Positions 1 through 6,762 of a DNA stretch of 26,332 nucleotides are shown here, piece by piece. How positions within the stretch are numbered: position 1 is the stretch's first letter; each line of letters starts with the position of its first letter. The notes under the pieces were generated by a model. That model ran no database searches. It had not been told where the DNA came from and saw nothing but the letters and a program-made list of their open reading frames with translations. The DNA comes from a virus: the IMG/VR virus record IMGVR_UViG_3300011115_000777, positions 1 to 26,332 of that record; one strand, written 5' to 3'. Both the position numbers and the translations under genes were made by a program.

Positions 1-264
1 CTCGTCGTGGATCGGCTCTTCGAGGCAGATCATGATGCCTTTCTGCAATGTCTCTGCGTCCAGCGTAGCTGGCTTGATGTCATCTTCGTCTGCACACTCA
101 TCCTTTACATGGATGCTGTATGCCCAGCCATCTGGGCAATAGTTTTCCGCTTGAGTATGCATACCATCGGCGGAGGAGCACCAATAATTGATGCCCCCCT
201 CGAATGCGGCGCAGACAATGTTTTCCATGTCCTCTGCGCTCAGCTCTACTGCTTTAACTTTCAT
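1..264 (-). CDS. hypothetical phage protein, GGINYWC type (partial)
   Basis: The leftward frame opens with ATG at 264 and is still open at base 1, so 88 residues are seen and the C-terminus is missing. The N-terminus reads MKVKAVELSAEDMENIVCAA followed by an E-G-G-I-N-Y-W-C block near residues 22-29. That block recalls a small phage and plasmid protein family of unknown function with a GGI(N/T)YWC motif; this is recalled, not searched. The start overlaps the end of the upstream gene (stop at 254-256) by 11 bases, so it is the last visible gene of a leftward operon and probably translationally coupled. Rightward frames over this stretch are shadows. Confidence 0.72.
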   Translation of the reverse strand, partial: MKVKAVELSAEDMENIVCAAFEGGINYWCSSADGMHTQAENYCPDGWAYSIHVKDECADEDDIKPATLDAETLQKGIMICLEEPIHDE

Positions 265-988
265 TGATTACATCCTCTCCTTCGCCATGCCATTCCGCAT
301 TCGGATACTTGGCTTGCGCTTCGTCAAGTGTCTTGAACGAATCAAGGAACACTCTCCGTTCTTCACCGGCAAGCACTGAGTTTTCATCGTGGACGCTGTA
401 CTCGTACACACCGTATTCATTGGTGGCATAGGTCCGACCGATAGACGGGTATTCAATGATCACTGTAGGTTCCTCGTCCTCGTCATCGTCCTCGTCATCG
501 TGACCAAGGATAAACTTATCGTCATCGGTCAGAGTGCCTGACGCGCCGCATCTGGCGCTCCCTGATGACAGCTCGCCGTTGGTCCATTCCATTTCAATCA
601 CATAGTCAGAATCATACGAATGACTGTTGAGTGTAAATGTCAGATGTGGATACTTCGCCGCTACCTCCTTCAGCCAGCCACGCTTGACCCAGACGGTATC
701 TGCGTCATGATCGTAGATGAGGGGGATGCTGTCACCGGTCTCAAAGTAAACAACAGCCGTCTGGCCATCATCTTTAATTTCAAGCTCATCATCCGTGCCA
801 TAATACCTAGCACCAATCGCGTCTTCCCACAACTCGTCATCAGGGATATGACATGAGGCGCTCATATCCAACTCGATGTATGGGAACGATTCTGTCGAGG
901 TTATGTTTTCCTTGACCCATGCGGAAACGTCTTCCTTGAGCCCAGATATAGCAAGTCTATTACTGTAGGTGTCAACCATTTTCGTCAC
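254..988 (-). CDS. hypothetical protein, possible DUF1281/YubB ferredoxin-like fold
   Basis: A 244-residue acidic protein. The opening NRLAISG followed by a helix, and a central block with a tryptophan pair (VWVKRGWLKEVAAKYPHLTF) leading into a beta-rich stretch, resemble the YubB/DUF1281 ferredoxin-like proteins of plasmids and phages; this is a pattern resemblance of moderate strength. Near residues 164-173 there is a run of Asp and Glu that looks like a linker, followed by a second beta-rich part of about 70 residues. It overlaps the upstream gene (stop 972-974) by 17 bases and the downstream gene by 11, so the operon is tightly packed. No catalytic motif is visible. Confidence 0.75.
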   Translation of the reverse strand: MTKMVDTYSNRLAISGLKEDVSAWVKENITSTESFPYIELDMSASCHIPDDELWEDAIGARYYGTDDELEIKDDGQTAVVYFETGDSIPLIYDHDADTVWVKRGWLKEVAAKYPHLTFTLNSHSYDSDYVIEMEWTNGELSSGSARCGASGTLTDDDKFILGHDDEDDDEDEEPTVIIEYPSIGRTYATNEYGVYEYSVHDENSVLAGEERRVFLDSFKTLDEAQAKYPNAEWHGEGEDVINES

Positions 989-1565
989 CGTATCCTACTT
1001 CGTCTGCAAGGATTGTAATGTGCGCGTAGGTTACATCAGCAATCATAGCAATATATGGTTTCGCGACAATCTTGGACCCATCTCTGAGCGTAACGGTAAT
1101 CATGATGGTTGGTTCTTCGTCAAAGGATGAATCCTTCAGCATGGATGCAAGCTTCCCTGCAAAACCCATAGGGTTGTATTCCTTGTAGACATCACCGTTG
1201 TACATCCAGACACTAGTCTCTTGATCTTCCACATAGTGTTCAAACGTCGATTCAGCCATGTAGAACAGGTAGGTTGAAATGACAGTCTTGCCGCCGACGA
1301 TAACCTGATGCTTGTGGATGCATGGCATCTCAACCAGAATGTCATGTGTTTCATACCATTCCATGATTGTGTCTGCGTTACCCCACTTGATTTCGCCATG
1401 CCCAAGCGCTTCGGTCAGCTTTTCATGGTTCCAACAGGTGATATCGGTATCGCCGTCAATTGTGCGGACGGTCATAGACATTTGTCCGCGTTCCTCATGC
1501 CAATCGCATGATATTCCTTTTGTGAGCTCAACATGTTTGTCCCACTTGGTTGCTTTTGTAATCAT
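972..1565 (-). CDS. hypothetical protein
   Basis: A 197-residue leftward protein not recognised by family. It is soluble-looking, rich in His, Trp and Met, with alternating charged and hydrophobic residues suggesting beta structure, and a C-terminal segment of the kind TIMITVTLRDGSKIVAKPYI that reads as two beta strands. The ATG at 1563-1565 shares an ATGA overlap with the stop of the 26-residue peptide upstream (TGA at 1562-1564), a standard sign of translational coupling. Codon use matches the flanking leftward genes (many GAC, ATC and ACC codons). Confidence 0.72.
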   Translation of the reverse strand: MITKATKWDKHVELTKGISCDWHEERGQMSMTVRTIDGDTDITCWNHEKLTEALGHGEIKWGNADTIMEWYETHDILVEMPCIHKHQVIVGGKTVISTYLFYMAESTFEHYVEDQETSVWMYNGDVYKEYNPMGFAGKLASMLKDSSFDEEPTIMITVTLRDGSKIVAKPYIAMIADVTYAHITILADEVGYGDENG

Positions 1566-1642
1566 TTACTTTTCCGTTTCAGAAACTCGATGAACAATGC
1601 AAAGACGAAAAATACTAAGAGTGTGGGGAATGGGTTATCCAT
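1562..1642 (-). CDS. 26-residue membrane peptide
   Basis: Short leftward frame starting at ATG 1640-1642 and ending with TGA 1562-1564. The product begins MDNPFPTLLVFFVFALFIEF and ends with a basic tail (L-K-R-K-S-K): one hydrophobic helix of about 16 residues followed by positive charges, as expected for a single-pass membrane peptide with a cytoplasmic C-terminus. A GTGGGGG run lies about 4-9 bases before the ATG and could act as ribosome binding site. The stop overlaps the next start as ATGA, which strongly argues that it is translated. Function unknown. A similar tiny membrane peptide ends the other leftward operon at 5818-5889. Confidence 0.62.
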   Translation of the reverse strand: MDNPFPTLLVFFVFALFIEFLKRKSK

Positions 1643-1925
1643 GATCCCCCACATATCTTATGTAGCGTGTGTGTGTGTGTGTCACTAGTAACCTTTCATA
1701 CAATCGCCCGTGCGAGCACGAACGTGACATCAATATACACAAACAGGCATACACATGCAAGGGAATCCAGCTGCGGCCAGCGGATCCGAGCTTGGGTGCA
1801 TCAGATGCCTGGACTTCCTAGCACGGCTTGACTTTGGGTGCAAGTAGGTTACATGCAGCTCAAGCACACACACTTGCATACTTCAATAGACTATGTGTAC
1901 AATCGCATTCTAAGGAGTTACTAGT
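1643..1925. promoter_or_regulatory. divergent intergenic control region
   Basis: No gene is seen in these 283 bases. The region separates a leftward operon (start 1642) from a rightward one (start 1926). It holds CCCCACATATCT at 1647-1658 (also at 5557-5568), a GT tract at 1665-1682, two TACAATCGC blocks at 1699-1707 and 1898-1906 whose TACAAT suits a -10 box, and a small palindrome CGTGCGAGCACG at 1709-1720. TTGCAT about 18 bases before the second TACAAT can serve as -35. TTGGGTGCA occurs twice (1792-1800 and 1834-1842), exactly 42 bases apart, four helical turns, as for a cooperative regulator site. Roles are inferred. Confidence 0.5.
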
Positions 1926-2162
1926 ATGACGTTAGGTTTGCAATGTGGACAGGTCCCGCCATCCGAATGGCTCCGGGACATTGGTTCCCAACGGGACCTC
2001 GAATCAACAATCGTGATGCTTCGCACCACATGGGGCATCAATGACATGACAGCAGAGAATATTGCCAAGACAATATTCCCTATTGCCATTGGTGAGAGAG
2101 AATTGGTCGTGACTATGCCAGACGGCTGGCATTGGCAAGTAGAGGAGAATGAAAGTGAATAG
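1926..2162 (+). CDS. hypothetical protein
   Basis: First gene of a rightward operon, 78 residues, acidic C-terminus. The start is well supported: AAGGAG at 1912-1917 followed by TTACTAGT and ATG, a start context also found at 3477 and, on the other strand, at 7273. The protein has a segment of the kind PDGWHWQVEE at its end, suggesting a small beta hairpin, but no family is recognised. The end overlaps the next gene by up to 14 bases. It is probably transcribed from the TACAAT-type promoter at 1898-1903. Confidence 0.7.
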   Translation: MTLGLQCGQVPPSEWLRDIGSQRDLESTIVMLRTTWGINDMTAENIAKTIFPIAIGERELVVTMPDGWHWQVEENESE

Positions 2163-2406
2163 TGTAAGCATACGGTTGACGAGCAACCCGATGATCCATG
2201 CGCCGGGGATATTCCGGTACGCGCAACATGGCTACAAGACCAGCCGGAAGAAAGCAGACAAGCAACGGTTTGTCAATCTCATTATGTCGTGGGAACACCC
2301 GATGATGGATGAGACTGTCGTGCATGGCATCCTGTCTGGCAAGGTGGATGTAACCATCTTTGAAGAGGCCGGTGAGGTGGAGTTTACAATCAATGAAACG
2401 AACTAA
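2149..2406 (+). CDS. hypothetical protein
   Basis: An 85-residue protein not recognised by family, basic in the first half (SRKKADKQRF) and acidic at the C-terminus. Two in-frame starts are possible: ATG at 2149, which lies only 2-3 bases after AGAGGAG, and GTG at 2155, which has a better spacing of about 8 bases from the same site. ATG is kept here, but GTG may be the true start and would shorten the protein by two residues. It overlaps the genes on both sides, consistent with coupled translation in one operon (1926-3112). Confidence 0.68.
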   Translation: MKVNSVSIRLTSNPMIHAPGIFRYAQHGYKTSRKKADKQRFVNLIMSWEHPMMDETVVHGILSGKVDVTIFEEAGEVEFTINETN

Positions 2407-3112
2407 CGCTGAATGGCAACGGCGAGTGATTGCCCGTCTTCTCAAGCAGGAGACGGGTCGGCACTTCCTCGACTCTGGTTCAGCGTACGGTCGGAACTGG
2501 GAACTCAATGCCATCAAGACCGATGAACAGCTGACGGGTTGGGACTACAGCTTGGAGGTACGTCCGACACACTTCGAGGTATCCCGTAACGTGGCCGACT
2601 GGATGTATCACGGGTTTGACTTTGACCGAGAGCACACTACTAAACTGATGGCATTCTCACGTTCCGAGCGCATGGCAGAAAAAGACTGGTACAAATGCCT
2701 CGTTGCATACCTAGACTCTATCGGTGCAGATATCGACCGTGAGAAGAGTGGTAATACTTGCAACAGCCAAACATTGCTGACGCAGGACGTGACGTACCTT
2801 TCGATTGACATCCCAAATCTATGTGGTGACTACTATGCCATAGCGGTGCATCAAGGATGCGATGTTCGTGGTGGATACGGTGAGTATGTAATCGCGGAGG
2901 CAACGGATGACATGTGGTCTTACGCCAATGCCACCCTGTATTGCAAGAATAGACACTACCTGACAACCGATGATGCATATCGCTGGTATCTAGATGGGGA
3001 TTGTTCGAGCGCATCGACCTTCACAGATGAAAACCTCAAGATTGCGTCCAACGCGCATGCATGGTGGCTCCAGTGTCCAGAATGCAAATGCAAACTGGAA
3101 GTAGGAAGATAA
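2393..3112 (+). CDS. hypothetical phage protein with GRNW motif and C-terminal cysteines
   Basis: Read from ATG 2393 (239 residues), preceded by GGTGGAG at about 10 bases; a TTG 33 bases upstream in frame has no better site. The N-terminus carries RHFLDSGSAYGRNWELN, a block I recall from unannotated phage proteins of similar size. The last residues contain the cluster C-P-E-C-K-C-K, which could bind a metal. No enzyme motif was recognised. It is the last gene of the operon and is followed 11 bases later by a strong intrinsic terminator. Confidence 0.78.
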   Translation: MKRTNAEWQRRVIARLLKQETGRHFLDSGSAYGRNWELNAIKTDEQLTGWDYSLEVRPTHFEVSRNVADWMYHGFDFDREHTTKLMAFSRSERMAEKDWYKCLVAYLDSIGADIDREKSGNTCNSQTLLTQDVTYLSIDIPNLCGDYYAIAVHQGCDVRGGYGEYVIAEATDDMWSYANATLYCKNRHYLTTDDAYRWYLDGDCSSASTFTDENLKIASNAHAWWLQCPECKCKLEVGR

Positions 3113-3122
3113 TCCAAAAGCA

Positions 3123-3157
3123 AAACGCCATCCAATACGGGTGGCGTTTCTGTTTGT
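3123..3157 (+). terminator. intrinsic terminator after the 1926-3112 operon
   Basis: AAACGCCA at 3123-3130 pairs with TGGCGTTT at 3142-3149. A T-G wobble and two more C-G pairs extend the stem to 11 pairs around loop AATAC. It is followed by a T-rich stretch (CTGTTTGTTATTT). It sits 10 bases after the stop of the preceding gene. Confidence 0.88.
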
Positions 3158-3168
3158 TATTTATGGCA

Positions 3169-3260
3169 TATGTTACCTGCGTGTGTTGTGTGGCCATCCG
3201 CGAGCGAAGCGAGCGGATGAATGGAAGGGCAGGGCGGAGACCTGCAACCGGTGAAAAAAC
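3169..3260 (+). ncRNA. structured intergenic element, copy A (candidate small RNA)
   Basis: A possible -10 box TATGTT at 3169-3174 is followed by ACCTGC and a GTGTG initiation-like stretch. Then comes a stem of CATCCGC (3195-3201) with GCGGATG (3213-3219) that encloses the shared core GCGAGCGAAGCGAGC (3200-3214), a GGAAGG stretch, a second hairpin GCAGG/CCTGC (3229-3245), and AACCGGT (3246-3252). Copy B at 5574-5670 has the same order with the same core, but with different stem arms that still pair. That argues for selection on RNA structure. No terminator with a T run was found just after copy A, so the 3' end is uncertain; the stretch up to 3476 shows no convincing gene. Confidence 0.4.
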
Positions 3261-3476
3261 AGCTGGAAAGGGCGCTCATTGTGGATCCGTGGCGCGGGTA
3301 CAAGTGGATGCTGCTTAGCTCAGCCACGCCGGGTACAGCACATGCCTGGACAAAGATGCACGGGTTGCTACAGCTCAAAGTAATTCGAATACACCCAAAT
3401 AGACCAGCTGAAACCCGCAGGTACTTGATGTACAATGACGTTCCCACACAGGTGGGATGGAGAGTAAGTAACTAGT

Positions 3477-4226
3477 ATGAAGACTAAACAGTCAACGGGG
3501 CAGACGCAATTTCTGCATCATCAACTTGGGTTGTATTGGAAGCGGGACAAGAACATCCTGCCGCTTGGCGGTGACTACATCCCATCATGGGGATGGACAG
3601 GTCCAGAGTTTTCCAACTGGCTCGAACGCATGGGCGAAGGCAAGTCTTGGACACCAACACTGGTCGAAGAACTGGCGAACGCAGGAGCATTGCCTATGCC
3701 AGTCTACAAAGGCAAACCGCAAGGTATCTCAAATCTCGTGCTCGCTGAAATCAAAGCAAAGCACGATGCAGACCCGCAGGTATTCTCTGAGGTATGCATC
3801 GAGTTTGACGAGGACGAGTCTGAGACGTTCGTATCCCGGCATGACCGGTCAGACATAGCGCAACGCGACAACTGGTTCGCAGAGCAAATCAAAGGCGCGT
3901 ATCCAGACTATGTATTCAAGTCTGAAGAGCACGACATCGACATGGACATCATCAAGCTGGAAAACCGATACGACTATTGGATGGCCAAGTATCAACCCAT
4001 TCCACACTTCCTATTCGAGGACGATAAACCCATCGACATGCGGATTGACATATCAGGTAGCGATATCCCGCTAGGGATAAACGTACAGCATATTTGGACA
4101 CGTATATGGGCCGACAATTGCGACTTGATTGTTCCCGGATATCACTGGGTCAATCGCTTGGCATACATCGTGACCAACCAGCCGTGGAACGCGGACACTG
4201 ACGGAGACATAGAGGTAATCGATTAA
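3477..4226 (+). CDS. hypothetical protein
   Basis: A 249-residue acidic protein that opens a second rightward operon. The start lies in the context GTAACTAGT-ATG, nearly identical to those at 1926 and 7273 (minus), with GGAGAG about 12 bases upstream. The N-terminal part (about residues 15-60) has many aromatic residues (YWKRDKN, SWGWTG), the middle is acidic (FDEDESET), and the C-terminal part is beta-rich. No family or catalytic motif was recognised. A TACAAT at 3431-3436 could be its -10 box. It joins the next gene by a TAATG stop-start overlap. Confidence 0.74.
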   Translation: MKTKQSTGQTQFLHHQLGLYWKRDKNILPLGGDYIPSWGWTGPEFSNWLERMGEGKSWTPTLVEELANAGALPMPVYKGKPQGISNLVLAEIKAKHDADPQVFSEVCIEFDEDESETFVSRHDRSDIAQRDNWFAEQIKGAYPDYVFKSEEHDIDMDIIKLENRYDYWMAKYQPIPHFLFEDDKPIDMRIDISGSDIPLGINVQHIWTRIWADNCDLIVPGYHWVNRLAYIVTNQPWNADTDGDIEVID

Positions 4227-4606
4227 TGGACACACAGCTCATCTTGGTAAAGGCCAAGCCGCAAAGCGATGACCGCTTCATCCTGCATAGCAAGGTGGAG
4301 ATAACGGAAGACAACACATTTGCCCGTGCAGACATGCGCGGATTCCCGGTGTCATTCGGGACCGATGCAAAGCAAGACGTACACGACTGGGCCGTTGTCA
4401 ACGGCTATGACGTGCACGATGTCATCCAACCCGGCGGATGGCAGATCATCGTAACAACAGCGCCCGGCGAACGCTGGGCCAGCAACGCGATGGTCTACCC
4501 GACATGGGAAGAAGCACAGGACGCTTTGTATGACTTGACTGGCCGATGGTTTGCCATCAAGCATGGTGCAATCCGACCTATTCAACAGGAGACGGTGAAG
4601 ATATGA
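4226..4606 (+). CDS. hypothetical protein
   Basis: A 126-residue protein in a tight operon: its ATG overlaps the stop of the previous gene by one base (TAATG) and its TGA overlaps the next ATG (ATGA at 4603-4606). It has an alternating beta pattern and a C-terminal helix with YPTWEEAQDALYDLTGRW, similar to helices at the end of many small phage proteins of unknown role. No conserved family could be named. Codon use is like the neighbouring rightward genes. Confidence 0.72.
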   Translation: MDTQLILVKAKPQSDDRFILHSKVEITEDNTFARADMRGFPVSFGTDAKQDVHDWAVVNGYDVHDVIQPGGWQIIVTTAPGERWASNAMVYPTWEEAQDALYDLTGRWFAIKHGAIRPIQQETVKI

Positions 4607-5388
4607 GCGAGTATTGGAATCTCGAAGAGCGCAACTACGCCAACGACCATCGGGTCCAAGCTCGTGATGCACACCGCTGGTATTCCGAAGTGGACGATGC
4701 AAAGATGGTCGCTTTATTGCCAACCGAATATCCAAACGCGGTCAAGGTTTACGCCCGCTTTGAATACAAAGTTTGCGAAACCTGCAACGGCAAGGGCTCC
4801 CACGTCAACCCAAGCATTGACGCATCCGGCATTACGGCAGATGACATGCACGACATGGACATGGAAGCGTACATGGACGGTGACTATGACGTTGAATGCT
4901 ACGGTTGCTTTGGAAAGCGGGTTGTCCCACATCAGGTAGGTGAGACATGGACGGAGCAGAATAACGAGATGGCGATAGACATCGCGTTCGGTCTGGCTCG
5001 CATTCTCATCTACCGATTCGACCTGCCCGTACCACCATGCAAGTATGGCCACAATAACTGTTCAGCTGATGGCCTTCATGGCGGCACATGCTGGGACGAA
5101 ACCTACCAAGGTATGAAGGCAGACGGCCTCATCGATTCCCAGACGGACAGTGTTTGGATTCCAGAAGGCATGAAGATTAACGTGCACACCCTGCATGCCG
5201 TTATCGCCAACTTATGTTCAGAGCACGAGGATACCGGGGAGGAGCTCACGGTGGAGATGGAGGAGGCAATGGATGTCTCTGACCCAGACAACCTGAGCGC
5301 ATCCAAAGACCTGTACACATACATCAATGAGCAACGGCCCATCGTGCGTGAAGCATTGCGGCGCTTCAGGCGGCAATCGCAACCGTAA
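4603..5388 (+). CDS. phage protein with DnaJ-like zinc-binding cysteines
   Basis: Read from ATG 4603 (261 residues), the start overlapping the preceding stop; a longer frame upstream lacks a good start. Near residues 58-64 there is CETCNGKG followed by SHVNPSIDASGIT, and about 35 residues later CYGCFGKRVVP. The paired C-x2-C-x-G-K motifs resemble half of a DnaJ zinc finger, and the HVNPSIDA..G block matches a recurrent phage family of unknown function that I recall. A further C/H-rich part (PPCKYGHNNCSADGLHGGTC) follows near residues 145-165. A role in protein or nucleic acid binding is inferred only. A terminator follows. Confidence 0.82.
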   Translation: MSEYWNLEERNYANDHRVQARDAHRWYSEVDDAKMVALLPTEYPNAVKVYARFEYKVCETCNGKGSHVNPSIDASGITADDMHDMDMEAYMDGDYDVECYGCFGKRVVPHQVGETWTEQNNEMAIDIAFGLARILIYRFDLPVPPCKYGHNNCSADGLHGGTCWDETYQGMKADGLIDSQTDSVWIPEGMKINVHTLHAVIANLCSEHEDTGEELTVEMEEAMDVSDPDNLSASKDLYTYINEQRPIVREALRRFRRQSQP

Positions 5389-5408
5389 CCAAAAGCCGTC
5401 AACCCTCC

Positions 5409-5438
5409 AACCCGTCCGCGCATGCAGACGGGTTTTTT
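5409..5438 (+). terminator. intrinsic terminator after the 3477-5388 operon
   Basis: AACCCGTC (5409-5416) pairs perfectly with GACGGGTT (5427-5434) around a 10-base loop, and the T run continues to 5438. It lies 20 bases after the last stop codon of the operon. Confidence 0.92.
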
Positions 5439-5445
5439 CATGCCA

Positions 5446-5552
5446 TATGCTAACAACCCGTGTGTGTGTCGGAATCCCCGTAGAATCGCCCGTACGGGAC
5501 CGATACAGGATGGATGCATCGAATATCCCGGATGATAGGGAAACATCCCGGA
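5446..5552 (+). promoter_or_regulatory. possible promoter and operator stretch
   Basis: This stretch follows the terminator and has no gene. TATGCT at 5446-5451 precedes a CGTGTGTGTG run, as in copies A and B. TAGAATCGC at 5481-5489 matches the TACAATCGC boxes at 1699 and 1898 and is followed by the palindrome CCCGTACGGG (5489-5498). ATCCCGGA is repeated at 5525-5532 and 5545-5552, exactly 20 bases apart, about two helical turns, as in paired protein binding sites. All roles are inferred from position and repetition. Confidence 0.35.
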
Positions 5553-5573
5553 AATGCCCCACATATCTAAGCA

Positions 5574-5670
5574 GATACTTGCGTGTGTGTTGAAGCCAGC
5601 CGGGCGAGCGAAGCGAGCACGGCTGATAGAGGGAAGGCCGCCGGGCCAGAAAGGGCCGGAACCGGTCAGA
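5574..5670 (+). ncRNA. structured intergenic element, copy B (candidate small RNA)
   Basis: GATACT (5574-5579) followed by TGCGTG and a GT run forms a promoter-like start. The stem CAGCCG (5597-5602) with CGGCTG (5620-5625) encloses the core GCGAGCGAAGCGAGC (5604-5618). Next come GGGAAGG, a second hairpin with arms CCGG/CCGG (about 5640-5659), and AACCGGT (5660-5666). Distances from the -10 box to the core (25 bases) match copy A (26). A TTCTTTTT tract near 5690 could end the transcript. The rest of the space up to 5757 shows nothing else clear. Confidence 0.4.
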
Positions 5671-5757
5671 TATTCGGGATCTACAGCTTCTTTTTGTTAG
5701 CGGCTAAACATCCGGAAAGTATCCGCGTGCATGTCCGACCAGGTGATACATGGACCC

Positions 5758-5789
5758 AAAAAAACCCAACCGAGAATCCCCGGTTGGGT
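5758..5789 (-). terminator. intrinsic terminator of the 5818-7273 leftward operon
   Basis: On the minus strand ACCCAACCG (5789-5781) pairs with CGGTTGGGT (5772-5764) around an 8-base loop and runs into a T7 tract (the A run at 5758-5764 on the plus strand). It lies 28 bases past the stop of the last leftward gene. Confidence 0.9.
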
Positions 5790-5817
5790 GTATCCAAGTG
5801 CTGCGAGCTGGTGCACG

Positions 5818-5889
5818 CTACATGTCCCGATTCCGCCTATCAGCGATGAACAGCACGCAACCCGCTAACAAGATCCACAAGATAATCAT
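5818..5889 (-). CDS. 23-residue membrane peptide
   Basis: The minus-strand ATG at 5887-5889 directly follows the stop of the upstream gene (TAA at 5890-5892) and has a very good ribosome binding site, GGAAGGTGG, about 8 bases upstream inside that gene. The product begins MIILWILLAGCVLFIADRR and ends N-R-D-M: one hydrophobic helix of about 15 residues with a basic C-terminal side. It has a cysteine (C11) in the helix. The strong site and the terminator 28 bases downstream make translation likely. The function is unknown; small membrane peptides in phages include holins, spanin-like and regulatory peptides, but nothing here decides. Confidence 0.6.
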   Translation of the reverse strand: MIILWILLAGCVLFIADRRNRDM

Positions 5890-6762
5890 TTATAGCCCAC
5901 CTTCCGCGCCGGTCCCGTGCACAGGAAATAGAATCACATCGGGCCGCTTGGCATGGTCCAGACAGAGCCGACAATCCCGGCACGAAATAAGGCCGCTTGG
6001 ATTCTTTCCAGTTTTTGCGCGGGACAAATCCCACGGACAGTATTGGACCGAATAACCCGCAGATTCTAAGACCCGCTTAGAATCCCGTAGAAGGCGCAAC
6101 GGCTGGGCCAATGTGACACCGACAGCATAGGGCCGACCCGCTCTTTTATAGGCGCTTATTGCGTCCATTTCCGAGAGGGCATCAAGTGCCGTATCACGAG
6201 ACACCCAGAGCGACATACCAGCGCCGACCAATTCCGCGCCATACCTTTTCAAGCCGTGGCCATGGCCAGTATGCGTATAACCAAAGACGCAACCCAATTG
6301 CGAAGGTAGCCAAGACATCACCGCTTCATGGTGGCCAGTATCCCAAGCGCCGCCAGCCCCGAGCCAGTCTCCCGACACCATCAAGCGAACATCTAAGCCA
6401 CGGCCGATATTGAACAGGGACCCGAAATTATCCGGCTCCCCGCTTCTCGCTTGATGCTTCCTACAATAGCCGGTCATCGCGTAGCACATAACCTTTTCAT
6501 TGTCGGTTTGCTGGTCTACTACCGTCATAATGTCAGGGACCCGAGAGAGGTAGTTTATAGCGTTGGATTCCCGCAGGCTGTTAGTGCTATAAGGCCGCAC
6601 ACCGCCCAACCTAGCCGGTAAGAACTGACAGGAACTAGGACAGGACCCGCCATGCTCAGCGGTCCCAACCGGGCGATATGTTGCGGCCATGCCGCCCAAC
6701 TTCTCATTCCCGCTAAACGCCACGACCAAGGCCGACAACATCGGCAATTCTTTACGCGCCAT
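5890..6762 (-). CDS. cysteine-rich phage protein, possible metal or Fe-S binding (DUF7227-like)
   Basis: Read from ATG 6762 (290 residues), with GGAAGG 9 bases upstream; it overlaps the previous gene by 11 bases. The pattern is an N-terminal CPSSC (about residue 40), a middle C-Y-A-M-T-G-Y-C segment, and a C-terminal CRDCRLC block followed by VILFPVHG. CP..C, CY and C..C..C followed by FPxHG are arranged as in a widespread phage and plasmid family of unknown function that I recall as DUF7227; this is from memory. The seven or more conserved-looking cysteines suggest an Fe-S or zinc site. Other blocks: RLMVSGDWLG and GYTHTGHGHG, the latter His-rich and possibly metal-binding too. Confidence 0.78.
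   Translation of the reverse strand: MARKELPMLSALVVAFSGNEKLGGMAATYRPVGTAEHGGSCPSSCQFLPARLGGVRPYSTNSLRESNAINYLSRVPDIMTVVDQQTDNEKVMCYAMTGYCRKHQARSGEPDNFGSLFNIGRGLDVRLMVSGDWLGAGGAWDTGHHEAVMSWLPSQLGCVFGYTHTGHGHGLKRYGAELVGAGMSLWVSRDTALDALSEMDAISAYKRAGRPYAVGVTLAQPLRLLRDSKRVLESAGYSVQYCPWDLSRAKTGKNPSGLISCRDCRLCLDHAKRPDVILFPVHGTGAEGGL

Noticed and set aside
2360-2392. TTG start at 2360 for the gene ending at 3112
   Set aside because: No ribosome binding site in position, and it would add 11 residues in a long overlap with the preceding gene; ATG 2393 has GGTGGAG about 10 bases upstream.
3308-3400. tRNA-like bits (TTAGCTCAG and TTCGAAT)
   Set aside because: The flanking bases do not form acceptor, D or T stems at the right distances, so the match is only to short consensus words.
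3221-3475. Rightward open frame of 84 codons just before the gene at 3477
   Set aside because: It begins inside structured element A, has no ribosome binding site, and uses several rare-looking codons (CGA, ATA, AGA, AGG) unlike its neighbours. A shorter form from ATG near 3308 is not better. It cannot be excluded.
5583-6055. Rightward frames over the end of the leftward operon
   Set aside because: They lie opposite the leftward terminator and coding genes with good start sites, and have no ribosome binding sites of their own.
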